DNA of 64,000 nt from Pseudomonas rhizophila (GCF_003033885.1 NZ_CP024081.1:5825178-5889177); one strand, 5' to 3'. Positions 9,065 to 18,506 are shown, counted from the first letter of the stretch. Numbers and translations are program-made. Notes: a model not told the origin generated them from the sequence alone.

Positions 9065-9658
9065 TCAGGCAGGCATCAATCCCGCCTCCTGATAGCTCGA
9101 TATCAAATCATCGAACAGGCTCACATCCGCCCGAGTTCGCGCGATTAACTGAGCACCCGCCACAGCGGTGTAAATAGCGAGGGCTCGGCGTTCACATTCT
9201 TGCGTGCCGCCAGTTCCGGCATCTGCCAATACCTGGGCAAGCCACGTTACGTTACCGTCCACAAAGGTCCTGATCTCTCGTGACACCTCATCGGGAAGGT
9301 CTTCGTATTCGGCTGCCATGAAGCTGGAAAGACAAAGTTTGTTGCCGTCCTGAAGCGACGTTCGAAAAATGGCGGCGTACAGCTGCACGCACTCCTTAGG
9401 ATCGGTATTGCCGGCCCGGATCCCTTCAAGCACCCGCCGCGTGTCCTGCCAGTAGCGTTCAGCAACCGCCGCGGCCAGGCCGGCCTTGCTCGGGAAGTGG
9501 TAATAAATGCTGGCGTTCTTGATGCCCACCTCTTCGGCAATGTTACGGAAATTTATCCCATTGTAACCGTGCAGTTGTGCAGCGGATTTCGCTGCCGCCA
9601 AGATGGCTTCTCGAGCATTTTCGTTCACGTTTTGGCCTCGTTTCGAAATTCGATTCAC
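9065..9658 (-). CDS. TetR-family transcriptional regulator
   Basis: A 197-residue repressor-type regulator. The N-terminal helix-turn-helix is clear (AREAILAAAKSAAQLHGYNG followed by INFRNIAEEVGIKNASIYYHF), with a less conserved ligand-binding C-terminal domain. It is divergent from a glutathione S-transferase gene 121 bp away, and two related palindromes lie in that gap. It most likely represses both the GST and itself. The inducing ligand is unknown. Confidence 0.92.
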   Translation of the reverse strand: MNRISKRGQNVNENAREAILAAAKSAAQLHGYNGINFRNIAEEVGIKNASIYYHFPSKAGLAAAVAERYWQDTRRVLEGIRAGNTDPKECVQLYAAIFRTSLQDGNKLCLSSFMAAEYEDLPDEVSREIRTFVDGNVTWLAQVLADAGTGGTQECERRALAIYTAVAGAQLIARTRADVSLFDDLISSYQEAGLMPA

Positions 9659-9690
9659 TCATGTCGTCGCGATTCTACGCCCGGATTTGC

Positions 9691-9712
9691 TTACCTGCCA
9701 ATTGTCAGGTAG
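9691..9712. promoter_or_regulatory. Operator-like palindrome 1 between tetR and GST
   Basis: ACCTGCCAATTGTCAGGT (9693-9710) is an imperfect palindrome centred on CAATTG with ACCTG/CAGGT arms. It sits about 35 bp upstream of the TetR start codon. The similar site at 9748-9772 shares the CAATTG core, which suggests one dimeric TetR protein bound at two sites. Confidence 0.6.
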
Positions 9713-9747
9713 GGGATTGACAGCGCCCGATCTCCAGCTCAATCTTT

Positions 9748-9772
9748 TACCTACCAATTGACAGGCAGGTAA
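9748..9772. promoter_or_regulatory. Operator-like palindrome 2, next to the GST start
   Basis: ACCTACCAATTGACAGGCAG (from 9749) repeats the CAATTG-centred motif of site 1 with weaker arms and ends 8 bp before the GST ATG at 9780. Binding here would block transcription or early elongation of the GST gene. Function is inferred from layout only. Confidence 0.5.
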
Positions 9773-9779
9773 CCGAATC

Positions 9780-10481
9780 ATGACTTCTTCACAACAGAGC
9801 GCTGATGTTTACACCGTTCCTACGATGAAAATTTACGATTGGTTCAACGGCCCTTACCCCGCCCGAGTGCGCATAGCGCTGGCGGAGAAGGGATTGCTCT
9901 CGAAAATCGAATTCGTGTCGGTGAATCTCTGGAGCGGCGAACATAAGCAACCCGAGTTCCTGGCCCTCAATTACTCCGGGACACTGCCCGTGCTGGAGCT
10001 GAGCGATGGGACGCTGATTGCCGAGTGCACGGCGATTACCCAATACCTGGATAGCCTGGTCGGCGAACCGACGCTGACGGGCGAAACACCTGTTGAAAAA
10101 GGCCTCATCCACATGATGACCAAGCGCGCCGAGATCGAGTTTCTCGATGCGGTCAGCATGTACTTCCACCATGCAACGCCGGGCCTGGGCCCAAAGGTCG
10201 AGCTGTACCAGAATGCAGAATGGGGCGGCCGAATGGGCGATAAGGCGATCAGAGGCATGCGCTATTTCGACAACCTGCTCAAAGACCGGCCTTTTGTAGC
10301 GGGTGACAAGTTCTCGATGGCCGATATTGCGGTGCTGGGCGGCATGATCTTCGCCTCGCTGGTGCAGCTCTCCGTTCCTGAAGAATGTGTCGCATTGCGC
10401 GCATGGCATGCCAGGATGCAGGAACGTCCCAGCGTGCAGACATGGCGTGCCATGGTCGAGCGTGGCGTTGAGCCGCGATAG
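9780..10481 (+). CDS. Glutathione S-transferase family protein
   Basis: A 233-residue cytosolic GST-like protein. The N-terminal thioredoxin-like domain starts at MKIYDWFNGPYPARVRIALA and contains the cis-Pro and glutathione-binding stretch SGTLPVLELSDGTLIAECTA. The all-helical C-terminal domain includes FVAGDKFSMADIAVLGGM, typical of the family N-capping box. The ATG at 9780 adds fifteen residues; the internal ATG at 9825 gives the more usual N-terminus, and neither has a strong ribosome site. Probably controlled by the divergent TetR protein. Substrate unknown. Confidence 0.9.
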   Translation: MTSSQQSADVYTVPTMKIYDWFNGPYPARVRIALAEKGLLSKIEFVSVNLWSGEHKQPEFLALNYSGTLPVLELSDGTLIAECTAITQYLDSLVGEPTLTGETPVEKGLIHMMTKRAEIEFLDAVSMYFHHATPGLGPKVELYQNAEWGGRMGDKAIRGMRYFDNLLKDRPFVAGDKFSMADIAVLGGMIFASLVQLSVPEECVALRAWHARMQERPSVQTWRAMVERGVEPR

Positions 10482-10497
10482 TGGGTAAACCCGCCAA

Positions 10498-10529
10498 AGA
10501 AAAACCCGACGCTTTAGGTCGGGTTTTTC
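10498..10529. terminator. Bidirectional Rho-independent terminator
   Basis: GAAAAACCCGAC pairs with GTCGGGTTTTTC around a GCTTTAG loop. It lies 17 nt after the GST stop and can also end minus-strand transcripts from the LprI-like gene. Confidence 0.9.
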
Positions 10530-10616
10530 CTGGATATTCCGACCCGCAAGTGAGTCACGGGTGGAAAAGGGGTGGAGCGTAATCTTGAAAGAGCACGAGC
10601 AAGCCTTGTTTACGGG

Positions 10617-10991
10617 TCACTCGACTTGCGACAGCTTAGCGTCGTCGCAACCGGCAGCACGGCACTCGCGCTCGACAGCCTTGAGTATGACGATACGCGC
10701 CTCGGTCTTCTCATTGGCACAGTCCAGGTAGAGCAGGCCATCGTTGGAACAGGCGTTGTCACGGATTTTGATCCACTGGATTTGAGCGGCTTTCACTTTT
10801 TTCTTTTGCTCCGGGTTCAGAGCACTCATCGTCTTCTTGTATTGCTCGTTGATTTCCTGATCCGACTGAACCATTTTCAGCGACGCGCAATAGGTCCTGT
10901 CATAGGCGTTTCTAGGGTTATCGCAACTCATCGCAGATGCCGATGCCGATGCCATTGCCAGCAATGTCCCAACCAACAAAGACTTGATCAC
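10617..10991 (-). CDS. Secreted LprI-like (DUF1311) protein
   Basis: A 124-residue protein with a signal peptide (MIKSLLVGTLLAMASASASA) and a mature region with the DUF1311 cysteine pattern (SCDNPRNAYDRTYCASLKM ... IRDNACSN ... LDCANEKTEARI). DUF1311 overlaps the N-terminal domain of the lysozyme inhibitor LprI, so a periplasmic role in protecting the cell wall is possible. The family is broad and this is not proven. Single gene; the terminator at 10498-10529 lies downstream. Confidence 0.8.
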   Translation of the reverse strand: MIKSLLVGTLLAMASASASAMSCDNPRNAYDRTYCASLKMVQSDQEINEQYKKTMSALNPEQKKKVKAAQIQWIKIRDNACSNDGLLYLDCANEKTEARIVILKAVERECRAAGCDDAKLSQVE

Positions 10992-11472
10992 TCACTTCAC
11001 TCCCTGAATGCCCTCTATTCATTAGAGGTCGCGGCGGGGAATTTATCATGAGGGTTGTAGAACAATGAAGCAGATCCTAGGGCGTATTCGGCCTGAACAA
11101 CGGGCAAATGCTGCTAGGCGGTCGGGAGCAAGTGATTTCTGAAAAAGGCTGCGTAGCTCTCGCCGCCCTCACCGATGCGACTGTCCCGACCAAAGTCGGC
11201 GCGCCCGTAGCCCCCTCCACCCCTGCGACTGCAAAGCGGACCCGAAAGACAAGCAACCACCACTCCCCGTCCGCCAGGCTACCCAACCTTGCGCCTTTGC
11301 CTACAACTACGCCAGCATCCGCCCGTTTATGCGCCTTGTCCTCGGGGGTCTACGTTCCGCTTCGGGCCGGCAACTAGCGCACTGTAACTTTCCTAAAGTT
11401 GCCGAGGCTCAGCCGCGCAGCCTCGATAATCTCAGGACTGTTTACTTCTTCTAAGATCCGTAGAGCATTATT
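10992..11472. other. Non-coding stretch with no convincing gene
   Basis: About 480 bp. The first 400 bp are GC-rich with short open frames on both strands (about 11077-11286 minus and 11108-11377 plus) that lack ribosome sites and recognisable domains. CCGAGGCT/AGCCTCG near 11400-11427 forms a short stem. From about 11390 base composition becomes visibly AT-rich, marking the left edge of the islet described at 11473-12613. Confidence 0.5.
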
Positions 11473-11670
11473 TTAATACCGAGGATGACTACCAAATTCG
11501 AAGACCATCATGTTTGCAAAGTACTTGTCCAAATCAAGTAAGTCCCGACAGGTACTACCTTCATAATAAAGTAAGCCGGAGCCGCGATGGTTTGTGTTGT
11601 TAAGTTTATCGCACTTTTTGGTGTTTCGGACTAAAGCTATACACAAAGCAGCCGATATTTTGCGTGAGCT
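11473..11670 (-). pseudogene. Possible C-terminal gene remnant in AT-rich islet
   Basis: On the minus strand a frame is open from just below a TAA (11671-11673) to a TAA at 11475-11473. It encodes about 65 residues that read like real protein, ending LLDLDKYFANMMVFEFGSHP then RY. No ATG start is available near its beginning, only a TTG, so it looks like the tail of a truncated gene. I do not recognise the family. Chance openness in AT-rich DNA is an alternative. Confidence 0.3.
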
Positions 11671-11715
11671 TTATATAGTTGCATAACGAACGAAAAATCA
11701 CATAGGGAGTACAAA

Positions 11716-12171
11716 ATGTCGTGGGGTTCAGTCAATGCATTTCATATATATGCAACTGTTGGTGTGGGCATCTGCTCCGTATCCTTAATGTTTCTTATAC
11801 GTGATCCAAAAACACCGAAGTGGTTAGATGTTGCAGTTGCAATTACCCTACTGCTATTGGCGGCACTTTTTTTAGGCTTGGTACAGTCTATTTTTAATAT
11901 TTTGCCAGAGGACACAATTAGCGATAGAGATTTAAAAAGTGAGTATCAAGTAGCGCTTTATGTTATTCCGTTCTTCACGGCTGGTCTTGCGACTAATCTG
12001 TTATCAAATATTATTTTGAACCAGCGCGACTACACAGATACGATGAGCTTCTATGAGGCTGCACGAAGGACAGCTTGGTTTATCTGGATTGCTTTTCTCA
12101 CTTCGACCTTTGTGGGGCTACTTATGTATGTGGGGTACAAGCAAATAGAGAAATGGTCTATAAGCCGATAA
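11716..12171 (+). CDS. Hypothetical four-helix membrane protein in AT-rich islet
   Basis: A 151-residue protein with four predicted membrane segments: near residues 8-28 (IYATVGVGICSVSLMFLI), 36-62 (VAVAITLLLLAALFLGLV), 78-102 and 117-140 (WIAFLTSTFVGLLMYVGY). The ribosome site GGGAGT lies 5 nt before the ATG. Codon use is AT-rich, unlike flanking housekeeping genes, which suggests recent transfer. No family recognised. Small AT-rich membrane proteins of this kind are often immunity or membrane-stress proteins, but nothing here proves that. Confidence 0.7.
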   Translation: MSWGSVNAFHIYATVGVGICSVSLMFLIRDPKTPKWLDVAVAITLLLLAALFLGLVQSIFNILPEDTISDRDLKSEYQVALYVIPFFTAGLATNLLSNIILNQRDYTDTMSFYEAARRTAWFIWIAFLTSTFVGLLMYVGYKQIEKWSISR

Positions 12172-12307
12172 TTAAATAAGTTGGAAAAATGTTGCCTGTC
12201 CGATTTCTGATTATCGATGAAAATGGAACAGGTAGATTGTGGTGGGGGAATTGTATTTATGCTTTGCCTCATTCGAACTGCAATAAACGATGTCGCAAGG
12301 ATCGCTT

Positions 12308-12613
12308 ATGAGAAACTCAAAAAAAGTAGCGTTGCTTTCAATTGCTTTATCTTCTTTTGCTTTAACTTGGGTCTGTTTTAAATCATTTCCTCTCTCAAGT
12401 GTAACCGCTGCTTGGTTAAATCTCGGGGCAGGCTTATTGGCTATACTTGCTATTATGTGTGTCGCTAGTGAGTATTTTTCACCTCCAAAGCCAGGAGATA
12501 ATATACGAGCGCCGGATAAATTCACCCGAGTAACAGCTGGACTAACGGGTCTTGCATCAGGCGTATTTTGGGTTGCAAGTGCCTGGTATGGAATTTTTCC
12601 ACCACCCGCGTAA
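12308..12613 (+). CDS. Hypothetical small membrane protein in AT-rich islet
   Basis: About 101 residues with two or three hydrophobic helices (KVALLSIALSSFALTWVCF; AAWLNLGAGLLAILAIMCVA; TAGLTGLASGVFWVASAW). The start at 12308 is chosen because AAGGA lies 6 nt upstream; an in-frame ATG at 12290 would add six residues. It follows the four-helix protein by 136 bp on the same strand and shares its AT-rich codon use. Function unknown. The opposing minus-strand frame (12211-12675) is less protein-like. Confidence 0.65.
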   Translation: MRNSKKVALLSIALSSFALTWVCFKSFPLSSVTAAWLNLGAGLLAILAIMCVASEYFSPPKPGDNIRAPDKFTRVTAGLTGLASGVFWVASAWYGIFPPPA

Positions 12614-12682
12614 CTACTTGATCTATTCCTCTCACTGAGTGGAAGTAAACTTCCTGCCCATCGTCCCATCGACATTCCAAAC

Positions 12683-12723
12683 CAAAAAACGGGCCTGCAT
12701 TCCCACGCAGCCCCGTTTTTTTT
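12683..12723. terminator. Bidirectional terminator downstream of metQ
   Basis: AAAAAACGGGCCTGC pairs with GCAGCCCCGTTTTTT around an ATTCCCAC loop, with A and T runs at both ends. It closes the metNIQ operon on the minus strand, 15 nt after the metQ stop, and any plus-strand transcript from the islet. Confidence 0.88.
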
Positions 12724-12737
12724 ACCACCCGATCAGA

Positions 12738-13511
12738 TCAAAACGCCGGCAAAACCGCCCCTTTGTACTTCTCAAGAATAAAAGCCTTCACTTCCGGCGT
12801 ATGCAGCGCCGCCGCCAGCTTCTTCATCGCCTCACTGTTCTTGTCGTCCTCACGGGCAACCAGAATATTCACATACGGCGAGTCGTTCCCTTCAATCACC
12901 AACGCATCCTTGGACGGATCAAGCTTGGCCTCCAACGCATAGTTGGTATTGATCAACGCCAGATCCACCTGAGTCAGCACCCGCGGAATGGTCGCGGCTT
13001 CCAGCTCACGGAACTTCAAATCCTTCTGGTTCTCAACAATGTCCTTGGTCGTCGACAGGATGTTGTTGGAATCCTTCAGCGTGATCACCCCGTGCTTCGC
13101 CAGCAGCAACAGCGCACGGCCGCCGTTGGTGGCGTCGTTAGGGATGACCACGTTGGCACCGCCTGGCACTTCTGCCAGTGTCTTGAACTTGCTGGAGTAC
13201 GCGCCCAAAGGTTCCAGGTGCACGCCGGTCACGCTCACCAGGTGGGTGCCCTTGGCTTTGTTGAACTCATCCAGGTACGGCTGGTGCTGGAAGAAGTTGG
13301 CGTCCAGGCGCTTTTCGGCGACTTGGACGTTCGGCTGGATGTAGTCGGTGAAGACTTTGACCTTGAGGTCCACGCCTTCTTTGGCCAGGGCCGGTTTGAC
13401 GAATTCGAGGATTTCCGCGTGCGGCACCGGCGTCGCCGCGACGGTCAGGGTCTCGGCGGCGTGGACGGAAAATGCTGCGGCGGCAGCGAAGGCAACCAGT
13501 AGTTTTTTCAT
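12738..13511 (-). CDS. metQ: Methionine ABC transporter, substrate-binding protein
   Basis: Periplasmic methionine-binding component (NlpA/MetQ family) of the MetNIQ importer. The 257-residue protein has a signal peptide (MKKLLVAFAAAAAFSVHA) followed directly by AETLTVAATPVPHAEILEFV. No lipobox cysteine is visible, so it appears soluble rather than lipid-anchored. Conserved stretches include YIQPNVQVAEKRLDANFFQH and the ligand-site region IPNDATNGGRALLLL. Last gene of metN-metI-metQ, 79 bp after metI. Confidence 0.94.
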   Translation of the reverse strand: MKKLLVAFAAAAAFSVHAAETLTVAATPVPHAEILEFVKPALAKEGVDLKVKVFTDYIQPNVQVAEKRLDANFFQHQPYLDEFNKAKGTHLVSVTGVHLEPLGAYSSKFKTLAEVPGGANVVIPNDATNGGRALLLLAKHGVITLKDSNNILSTTKDIVENQKDLKFRELEAATIPRVLTQVDLALINTNYALEAKLDPSKDALVIEGNDSPYVNILVAREDDKNSEAMKKLAAALHTPEVKAFILEKYKGAVLPAF

Positions 13512-13590
13512 TCAGCTAACTCCTTGTGGGGCGCCCGCTCTCGGCGCCTGCCAGCGAATGGCCGGCTCATGGTTTATTGGCCGCGAGGCC

Positions 13591-14265
13591 TTACTTTCTA
13601 GAGAAATGCACAACCAGTTTGTCGCCCACGGTTTGCAGGACCTGGACCAGCACCAGCAGCAACACCACCGTGACCACCATCACATCGGTCTGGAAGCGCT
13701 GGTAACCGAAACGGATCGCCAGGTCACCCAAACCACCGGCACCGACCACACCGGCCATGGCCGTGTAGGACACCAGCGTAATCGCTGTCACCGTAATCGC
13801 GGCAAAAATGCCTGGACGGGCTTCCGGCAGCAAGGCGTTGACGATGATCTGCCGCGTGGTCGCGCCCATGGCCTGGGTCGCTTCGATGATGCCGCGATCG
13901 ACTTCGCGCAAGGCGGTTTCCACCAGGCGGGCGAAGAACGGTGTTGCGCCGACCACCAGTGGCGGAATCGCGCCGGCCACGCCCAGGGAGGTGCCGGTGA
14001 TCAATACCGTGAACGGGATCATCACGATCAACAGGATGATGAACGGCAGCGAGCGCAAGATGTTGACGATCAGCGACAGCAGCGCATAAACGCCGCGGGC
14101 TTCGAGCAACTGGCGCGGGCTGCAGAGGAATAACAACACGCCCAGCGGCAGGCCGAGTAGCACGGTGAAAAGCAGCGAGCCAAAGAGCATCAGCAGGGTG
14201 TCGCCGGTCGCCAGCCAGATTTCCAGCCAATCGATGTTGGCGAAGAATGAATTCAACAGTTCCAT
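13591..14265 (-). CDS. metI: Methionine ABC transporter permease
   Basis: Integral membrane channel of the MetNIQ importer. The 224-residue, multi-helix protein contains the EAA loop (ALREVDRGIIEATQAMGATT) that contacts the ATPase, and hydrophobic segments such as IILLIVMIPFTVLITG. Its ATG overlaps the metN TGA by one base (TGATG at 14263-14267), a tight translational coupling. Confidence 0.95.
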   Translation of the reverse strand: MELLNSFFANIDWLEIWLATGDTLLMLFGSLLFTVLLGLPLGVLLFLCSPRQLLEARGVYALLSLIVNILRSLPFIILLIVMIPFTVLITGTSLGVAGAIPPLVVGATPFFARLVETALREVDRGIIEATQAMGATTRQIIVNALLPEARPGIFAAITVTAITLVSYTAMAGVVGAGGLGDLAIRFGYQRFQTDVMVVTVVLLLVLVQVLQTVGDKLVVHFSRK

Positions 14266-15272
14266 CAGCGCAGCACCTCCATGTGGACGTCAGCCGCGGT
14301 GAAGCGGGCGAATGCCGCCTCCATGTCACCGCCGGTGACGGCGAGGGTCAGTTGCCCGTAGGGGGTGTCTTTGATGCGGTCGATACGACCGGCCAGAATG
14401 CTGTAGTCCACGCCGGTTTCCCGGGCGACGGTGCCGAGCAATGGCGCGTAGGTCGCTTCGCCTTGGAACGTCAGGCGCACGATGCGCCCTGGTACGTGGG
14501 CAAAGTCGTCGCGCTGTTCGCTTTCGTCGATCTGCTCGTCTTCCTGGACGAAACGCTTGGTGGTCGGGTGCTTGGGATGCAAGAAGACCTCGGCCACGGG
14601 TCCTTGCTCGACGATCACGCCGGCGTCCATCACCGCCACTTCATCGCAGACGCGGCGGATCACGTCCATTTCATGGGTGATCAGCACGATGGTCAGCTTC
14701 AGCTCGCGGTTGATTTCCGCCAGCAGTTGCAACACCGATGCGGTGGTTTGTGGGTCCAGTGCGCTGGTGGCTTCATCGCACAGCAGGATCTTGGGCTTGG
14801 TCGCCAGGGCGCGGGCGATGCCGACGCGCTGCTTCTGGCCACCGGACAACTGCGCCGGGTATTTTTTGGCGTGGTCGGACAAGCCCACCCGCGCCAGCAA
14901 TTCGGCGACGCGCTGGTCGATTTCGCTGCGGGACAATTCACCCGCCAGCGTCAGTGGCAGCGCCACGTTGTCGGCCACGGTCTTGGACGCCAGCAAATTG
15001 AAGTGCTGGAAAATCATCCCGACCTGCTGACGGAAACGCCGCAAGCCGCCGGCGTCCAGGGCAGTGACTTCCTCGCCGTCGACGATGATCTTGCCGCCGC
15101 TGGAGTCTTCCAGGCGATTGATCAGGCGCAACAGGGTACTTTTTCCCGCACCGGAATGGCCAATCAGGCCGAAGACCTGACCGTTCTCAATCGTCAGACT
15201 GGTCGGGTGCAGGGCGGGGATATCCCTACCGGCGACCCGGTAGGTTTTATGGACGTTTTGAAACTCGATCAC
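14265..15272 (-). CDS. metN: Methionine ABC transporter ATP-binding protein
   Basis: Cytoplasmic ATPase of the methionine importer, 335 residues. Domains in order: ABC ATPase with Walker [10 protein letters not shown], signature LSGGQ and Walker [13 protein letters not shown], then the C-terminal NIL regulatory domain (from about residue 265), which in this family binds methionine and inhibits transport. First gene of metNIQ. katE is divergent, with 265 bp of intergenic DNA between. Confidence 0.96.
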   Translation of the reverse strand: MIEFQNVHKTYRVAGRDIPALHPTSLTIENGQVFGLIGHSGAGKSTLLRLINRLEDSSGGKIIVDGEEVTALDAGGLRRFRQQVGMIFQHFNLLASKTVADNVALPLTLAGELSRSEIDQRVAELLARVGLSDHAKKYPAQLSGGQKQRVGIARALATKPKILLCDEATSALDPQTTASVLQLLAEINRELKLTIVLITHEMDVIRRVCDEVAVMDAGVIVEQGPVAEVFLHPKHPTTKRFVQEDEQIDESEQRDDFAHVPGRIVRLTFQGEATYAPLLGTVARETGVDYSILAGRIDRIKDTPYGQLTLAVTGGDMEAAFARFTAADVHMEVLR

Positions 15273-15537
15273 GTAGCGAACCTTGTGGGGCGCGTTGGAA
15301 AAGGATCAGCGGTTAGCCGGGCGCGCATTTTAGCCTGTCCGTATAGAGGTTCTTAGCATTTATTTGCGATTGAACCAGCCATTTGGCAATAAGGCGATCA
15401 AAGGACATAAAAAAGGAACGCGGCGAATCGGTATCGGTCACTCACTAAGCAACTCGAAAATGCCCGGGTACCGTGCCTGCGGCATCGAACTCAAGAGTCC
15501 TGGCCACGGCGGGGATCGCAACGAGGAGTTATGTCTG

Positions 15538-17676
15538 ATGAGTACCAACAAGCCCACCGGCACCGAGAGCCAACTGGCCGGGACCGACACGCTGGATCGC
15601 GGCAACACCAACGCCAAGCTTGAAAGCCTGGAACAGTTTCGCTCCGACGCCACCGAGCAGGCGCTACGCACCAATCAGGGCGTGAAGATTGCCGACAACC
15701 AGAACACCCTCCGGGTCGGGGCGCGCGGGCCTTCATTGCTGGAAGACTTCATCATGCGTGAGAAGATCACGCATTTTGACCATGAGCGCATCCCGGAGCG
15801 TATTGTCCACGCCCGCGGCACCGGCGCCCATGGCTACTTTCAGAGTTATGAAGCGCATTCGGCGCTGACCAAGGCTGGTTTCCTACAGGATCCGAGCAAA
15901 AAAACGCCGGTATTTGTGCGTTTTTCCACGGTGCAAGGTCCACGAGGATCCGGCGACACCGTGCGAGATGTGCGGGGCTTTGCGGTGAAGTTCTTTACCG
16001 ACGAAGGCAACTTCGACCTGGTGGGCAACAACATGCCGGTGTTTTTCATCCAGGATGCGGTGAAGTTTCCAGACTTCGTCCATGCGGTGAAACCCGAACC
16101 CCATAATGAAATTCCTACGGGCGGTTCGGCCCACGACACCTTCTGGGATTTTGTCTCGCTGGTGCCGGAGTCGGCCCATATGGTGATTTGGGCCATGTCT
16201 GACAGGGCCATTCCCAAAAGCCTGCGGTCCATGCAGGGTTTCGGCGTACACACCTTCCGCATGATCAACGCCGAGGGCCGGAGCAGCTTCGTCAAATTCC
16301 ACTGGCGCCCCACAGTCGGCACCTGTTCGCTGGTGTGGGACGAAGCGCAGAAGCTCGCCGGTAAAGATACCGACTACCACCGTCGCGATCTTTGGGAATC
16401 GATCGAGATGGGGGACTACCCGGAATGGGAATTTGGCGTACAAATTGTCCCCGAGGAAGACGAGCATAAGTTCGACTTCGACCTCCTCGACCCCACCAAG
16501 CTCATTCCCGAAGAGCTCGTTCCTATCACGCCCCTGGGCAAGATGGTATTGAACCGCAACCCGGATAACTTCTTTGCCGAGGTCGAGCAAGTCGCGTTCT
16601 GCCCTGGGCATATCGTGCCGGGCATCGATTTCACCAATGATCCGCTGCTGCAAGGCCGGCTGTTTTCCTACACCGATACGCAAATCAGCCGACTCGGTGG
16701 GCCGAATTTTCATGAGCTGCCGATCAACCGGGCGATTACCCCGGTGCATAACGGCCAGCGTGACGCCATGCACCGCACCACCATCGACAAGGGCCGCGCT
16801 TCCTACGAGCCGAACTCCATCGATGGCGGCTGGCCGAAGGAAACCCCGCCCGGCCCGCAGGACGGCGGCTTCGAAAGTTATCCAGAGCGCATTGATGCCC
16901 ACAAGATTCGTCAACGCAGCGAGTCGTTTGGCGATCACTTTTCCCAAGCGCGGCTGTTCTACAACAGCATGAGCCCCCACGAGCAGGAACACATCATCGC
17001 CGCCTACAGTTTCGAACTGGGCAAGGTGGAGCGGGAGTTCATTCGGGCACGACAGGTCAATGAAATCCTCGCCAACATTGATCTGAAGTTGGCCGAGCGG
17101 GTGGCAATAAACCTCGGGCTGCCAGCACCGACCGCCTGCACCGTGGACGTACCGAAACCTTCGTTGGAACAATCCCCCGCCTTGAGTCAGGCGAACCTGC
17201 TGTCCGGGGACATCAAGACCCGTAAGGTGGCTGTGCTGGTGGCCAACGGTGTCGATGGAGCGATTATCGATGCGCTCAAGCAAGCCTTGGAAGCCAAGGG
17301 AGCTCACGCCAAAGTGCTGGGGCCGACCTCCGCCCCCGTCACCACAGCCGCTGGGCAAAAACTGCCGGTGGATGCGTCCATGGAAGGTATGCCGTCCATT
17401 GCCTTTGATGCGGTGTTCGTCCCAGGTGGCGCGGAATCGATCAAAGCCTTGAGTGCGGACGGCGTGGCGTTGCATTACGTACTGGAAGCCTACAAGCACC
17501 TGAAAGCCATCGCGCTCAACGGCGAGGCCCGGCAATTGCTGGTGCTGTTGAAGCTGGAGGCGGATGCGGGGCTGATTCCCGACGCGGATGCCAGCCAGTT
17601 CCCGGCATTCTTCGACGCTATTGCCCAACATCGGGTGTGGGCGCGGGAGCCTAAGGCCAAGGCGATTCCGGCTTGA
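15538..17676 (+). CDS. katE: Catalase HPII (large-subunit haem catalase)
   Basis: Decomposes hydrogen peroxide to water and oxygen. The 712-residue product is a clade-2 large catalase. The catalytic His lies in [13 protein letters not shown], the distal Asn in [15 protein letters not shown] and the haem-ligand Tyr in [17 protein letters not shown]-terminal flavodoxin-like domain follows (about residues 560-700; [19 protein letters not shown]). The frame is open further upstream, but the ATG at 15538 has GAGGAG 9 nt before it and gives the family length. An out-of-frame ATG at 15531 is ignored. The 265-bp upstream gap shows no clear promoter to me; stationary-phase control is usual for the family. 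Confidence 0.95.
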   Translation: MSTNKPTGTESQLAGTDTLDRGNTNAKLESLEQFRSDATEQALRTNQGVKIADNQNTLRVGARGPSLLEDFIMREKITHFDHERIPERIVHARGTGAHGYFQSYEAHSALTKAGFLQDPSKKTPVFVRFSTVQGPRGSGDTVRDVRGFAVKFFTDEGNFDLVGNNMPVFFIQDAVKFPDFVHAVKPEPHNEIPTGGSAHDTFWDFVSLVPESAHMVIWAMSDRAIPKSLRSMQGFGVHTFRMINAEGRSSFVKFHWRPTVGTCSLVWDEAQKLAGKDTDYHRRDLWESIEMGDYPEWEFGVQIVPEEDEHKFDFDLLDPTKLIPEELVPITPLGKMVLNRNPDNFFAEVEQVAFCPGHIVPGIDFTNDPLLQGRLFSYTDTQISRLGGPNFHELPINRAITPVHNGQRDAMHRTTIDKGRASYEPNSIDGGWPKETPPGPQDGGFESYPERIDAHKIRQRSESFGDHFSQARLFYNSMSPHEQEHIIAAYSFELGKVEREFIRARQVNEILANIDLKLAERVAINLGLPAPTACTVDVPKPSLEQSPALSQANLLSGDIKTRKVAVLVANGVDGAIIDALKQALEAKGAHAKVLGPTSAPVTTAAGQKLPVDASMEGMPSIAFDAVFVPGGAESIKALSADGVALHYVLEAYKHLKAIALNGEARQLLVLLKLEADAGLIPDADASQFPAFFDAIAQHRVWAREPKAKAIPA

Positions 17677-17710
17677 TGGGCGGCTGACAGAGCTTTTGTT
17701 GGTAGGACGC

Positions 17711-17789
17711 TATCGCGAGCAGGCTCGCTCCCACAGTGGTTTTGTGTCGATCACAAAGCCTCATGTGGGAGCGAGCCTGCTCGCGATGC
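17711..17789. repeat. REP pair (GCGAGCAGGCTCGCTCCCAC type), inverted
   Basis: TATCGCGAGCAGGCTCGCTC (17711-17730) and its inverse ending GAGCCTGCTCGCGATG (17773-17788) flank about 30 bp containing TGTGTCGATCACA. It lies between the katE stop and the convergent lipoprotein gene. Confidence 0.85.
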
Positions 17790-17792
17790 TTT

Positions 17793-18506
17793 TTAGGGAT
17801 TGCGCGGTGTCAGCACCATTTGCGCCGGTACGTTGCGCAGAATCTGCTTCTGCAGTTTCAAATCAAACCCCGGGTCCAGTTTCTTGACCCGCTTGGTCAG
17901 CAAAGTCGCCAACCACGGATAATCGTCGGTACGCGGCGCCTGGATGCTGACGTCACATTGAAAATTCACCACGTCGGCGGCAATGGCATCCAGTTGTCGA
18001 CGCATTTTCTGGATATCGCCGATATTCAGCGCAACTGTCGTGCTTTCAGCACTCGGGTCGATCACTTTGGCGACCGGTTTGGCTTCAGCGGCCTTGAGGG
18101 CGGCCTCGGCTTTTTCCAGCTCGACCTTGCGGGCCTCGGCAATGGCGCTGTTGACCTCACCGGAGAGCGCCGGCGCCTTGGGCATCAAGGCTCGGGCTCG
18201 GCTCAGGGCGGTGGCGGCGGCGTTTACATCGCCTTTTTGCAGGTCAATTTGGCTGCGGCGCAGATACGCCTCGGCCAGTTGCCGTTGGTAGGGTTCCAGC
18301 GCCGGGTCTTCCGGCGACTGGGCCTGCAAGGCGGCCAGCTGGTCTTCAGCAGTGGCCAGCTCATTGCCGGCCAGACTTTGTTCAAACTGCGCGAGGGCCG
18401 GGCCCCGGGTGTCGGGGGCCTCGGCGACTGGCGGCGAACTCTGGCAGGCGCCCAGCAGCAGGGAAAATGCGACAAGGAGCAGATAACGGGAGGCGAACGG
18501 CTTCAT
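17793..18506 (-). CDS. PA5502-type lipoprotein
   Basis: A 237-residue predicted lipoprotein with an N-terminal signal ending in the lipobox LLGAC (Cys21). Residues 40-125 are helical, with TPR-like alternation (LAEAYLRRSQIDLQKGDVNAA). A Lys/Glu/Ala-rich helix follows, then a C-terminal globular part (FDLKLQKQILRNVPAQMVLT). It sits next to znuB, the same neighbourhood as PA5502 in P. aeruginosa. Function unknown; envelope localisation is inferred. Confidence 0.8.
   Translation of the reverse strand: MKPFASRYLLLVAFSLLLGACQSSPPVAEAPDTRGPALAQFEQSLAGNELATAEDQLAALQAQSPEDPALEPYQRQLAEAYLRRSQIDLQKGDVNAAATALSRARALMPKAPALSGEVNSAIAEARKVELEKAEAALKAAEAKPVAKVIDPSAESTTVALNIGDIQKMRRQLDAIAADVVNFQCDVSIQAPRTDDYPWLATLLTKRVKKLDPGFDLKLQKQILRNVPAQMVLTPRNP

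Noticed and set aside
11077..11377. Short frames on both strands (69 and 89 residues)
   Set aside because: No ribosome site, no domain, low-complexity composition; treated as non-coding.
15364..15537. N-terminal extension of KatE
   Set aside because: The in-frame extension lacks a ribosome site and homology; GAGGAG precedes the ATG at 15538.
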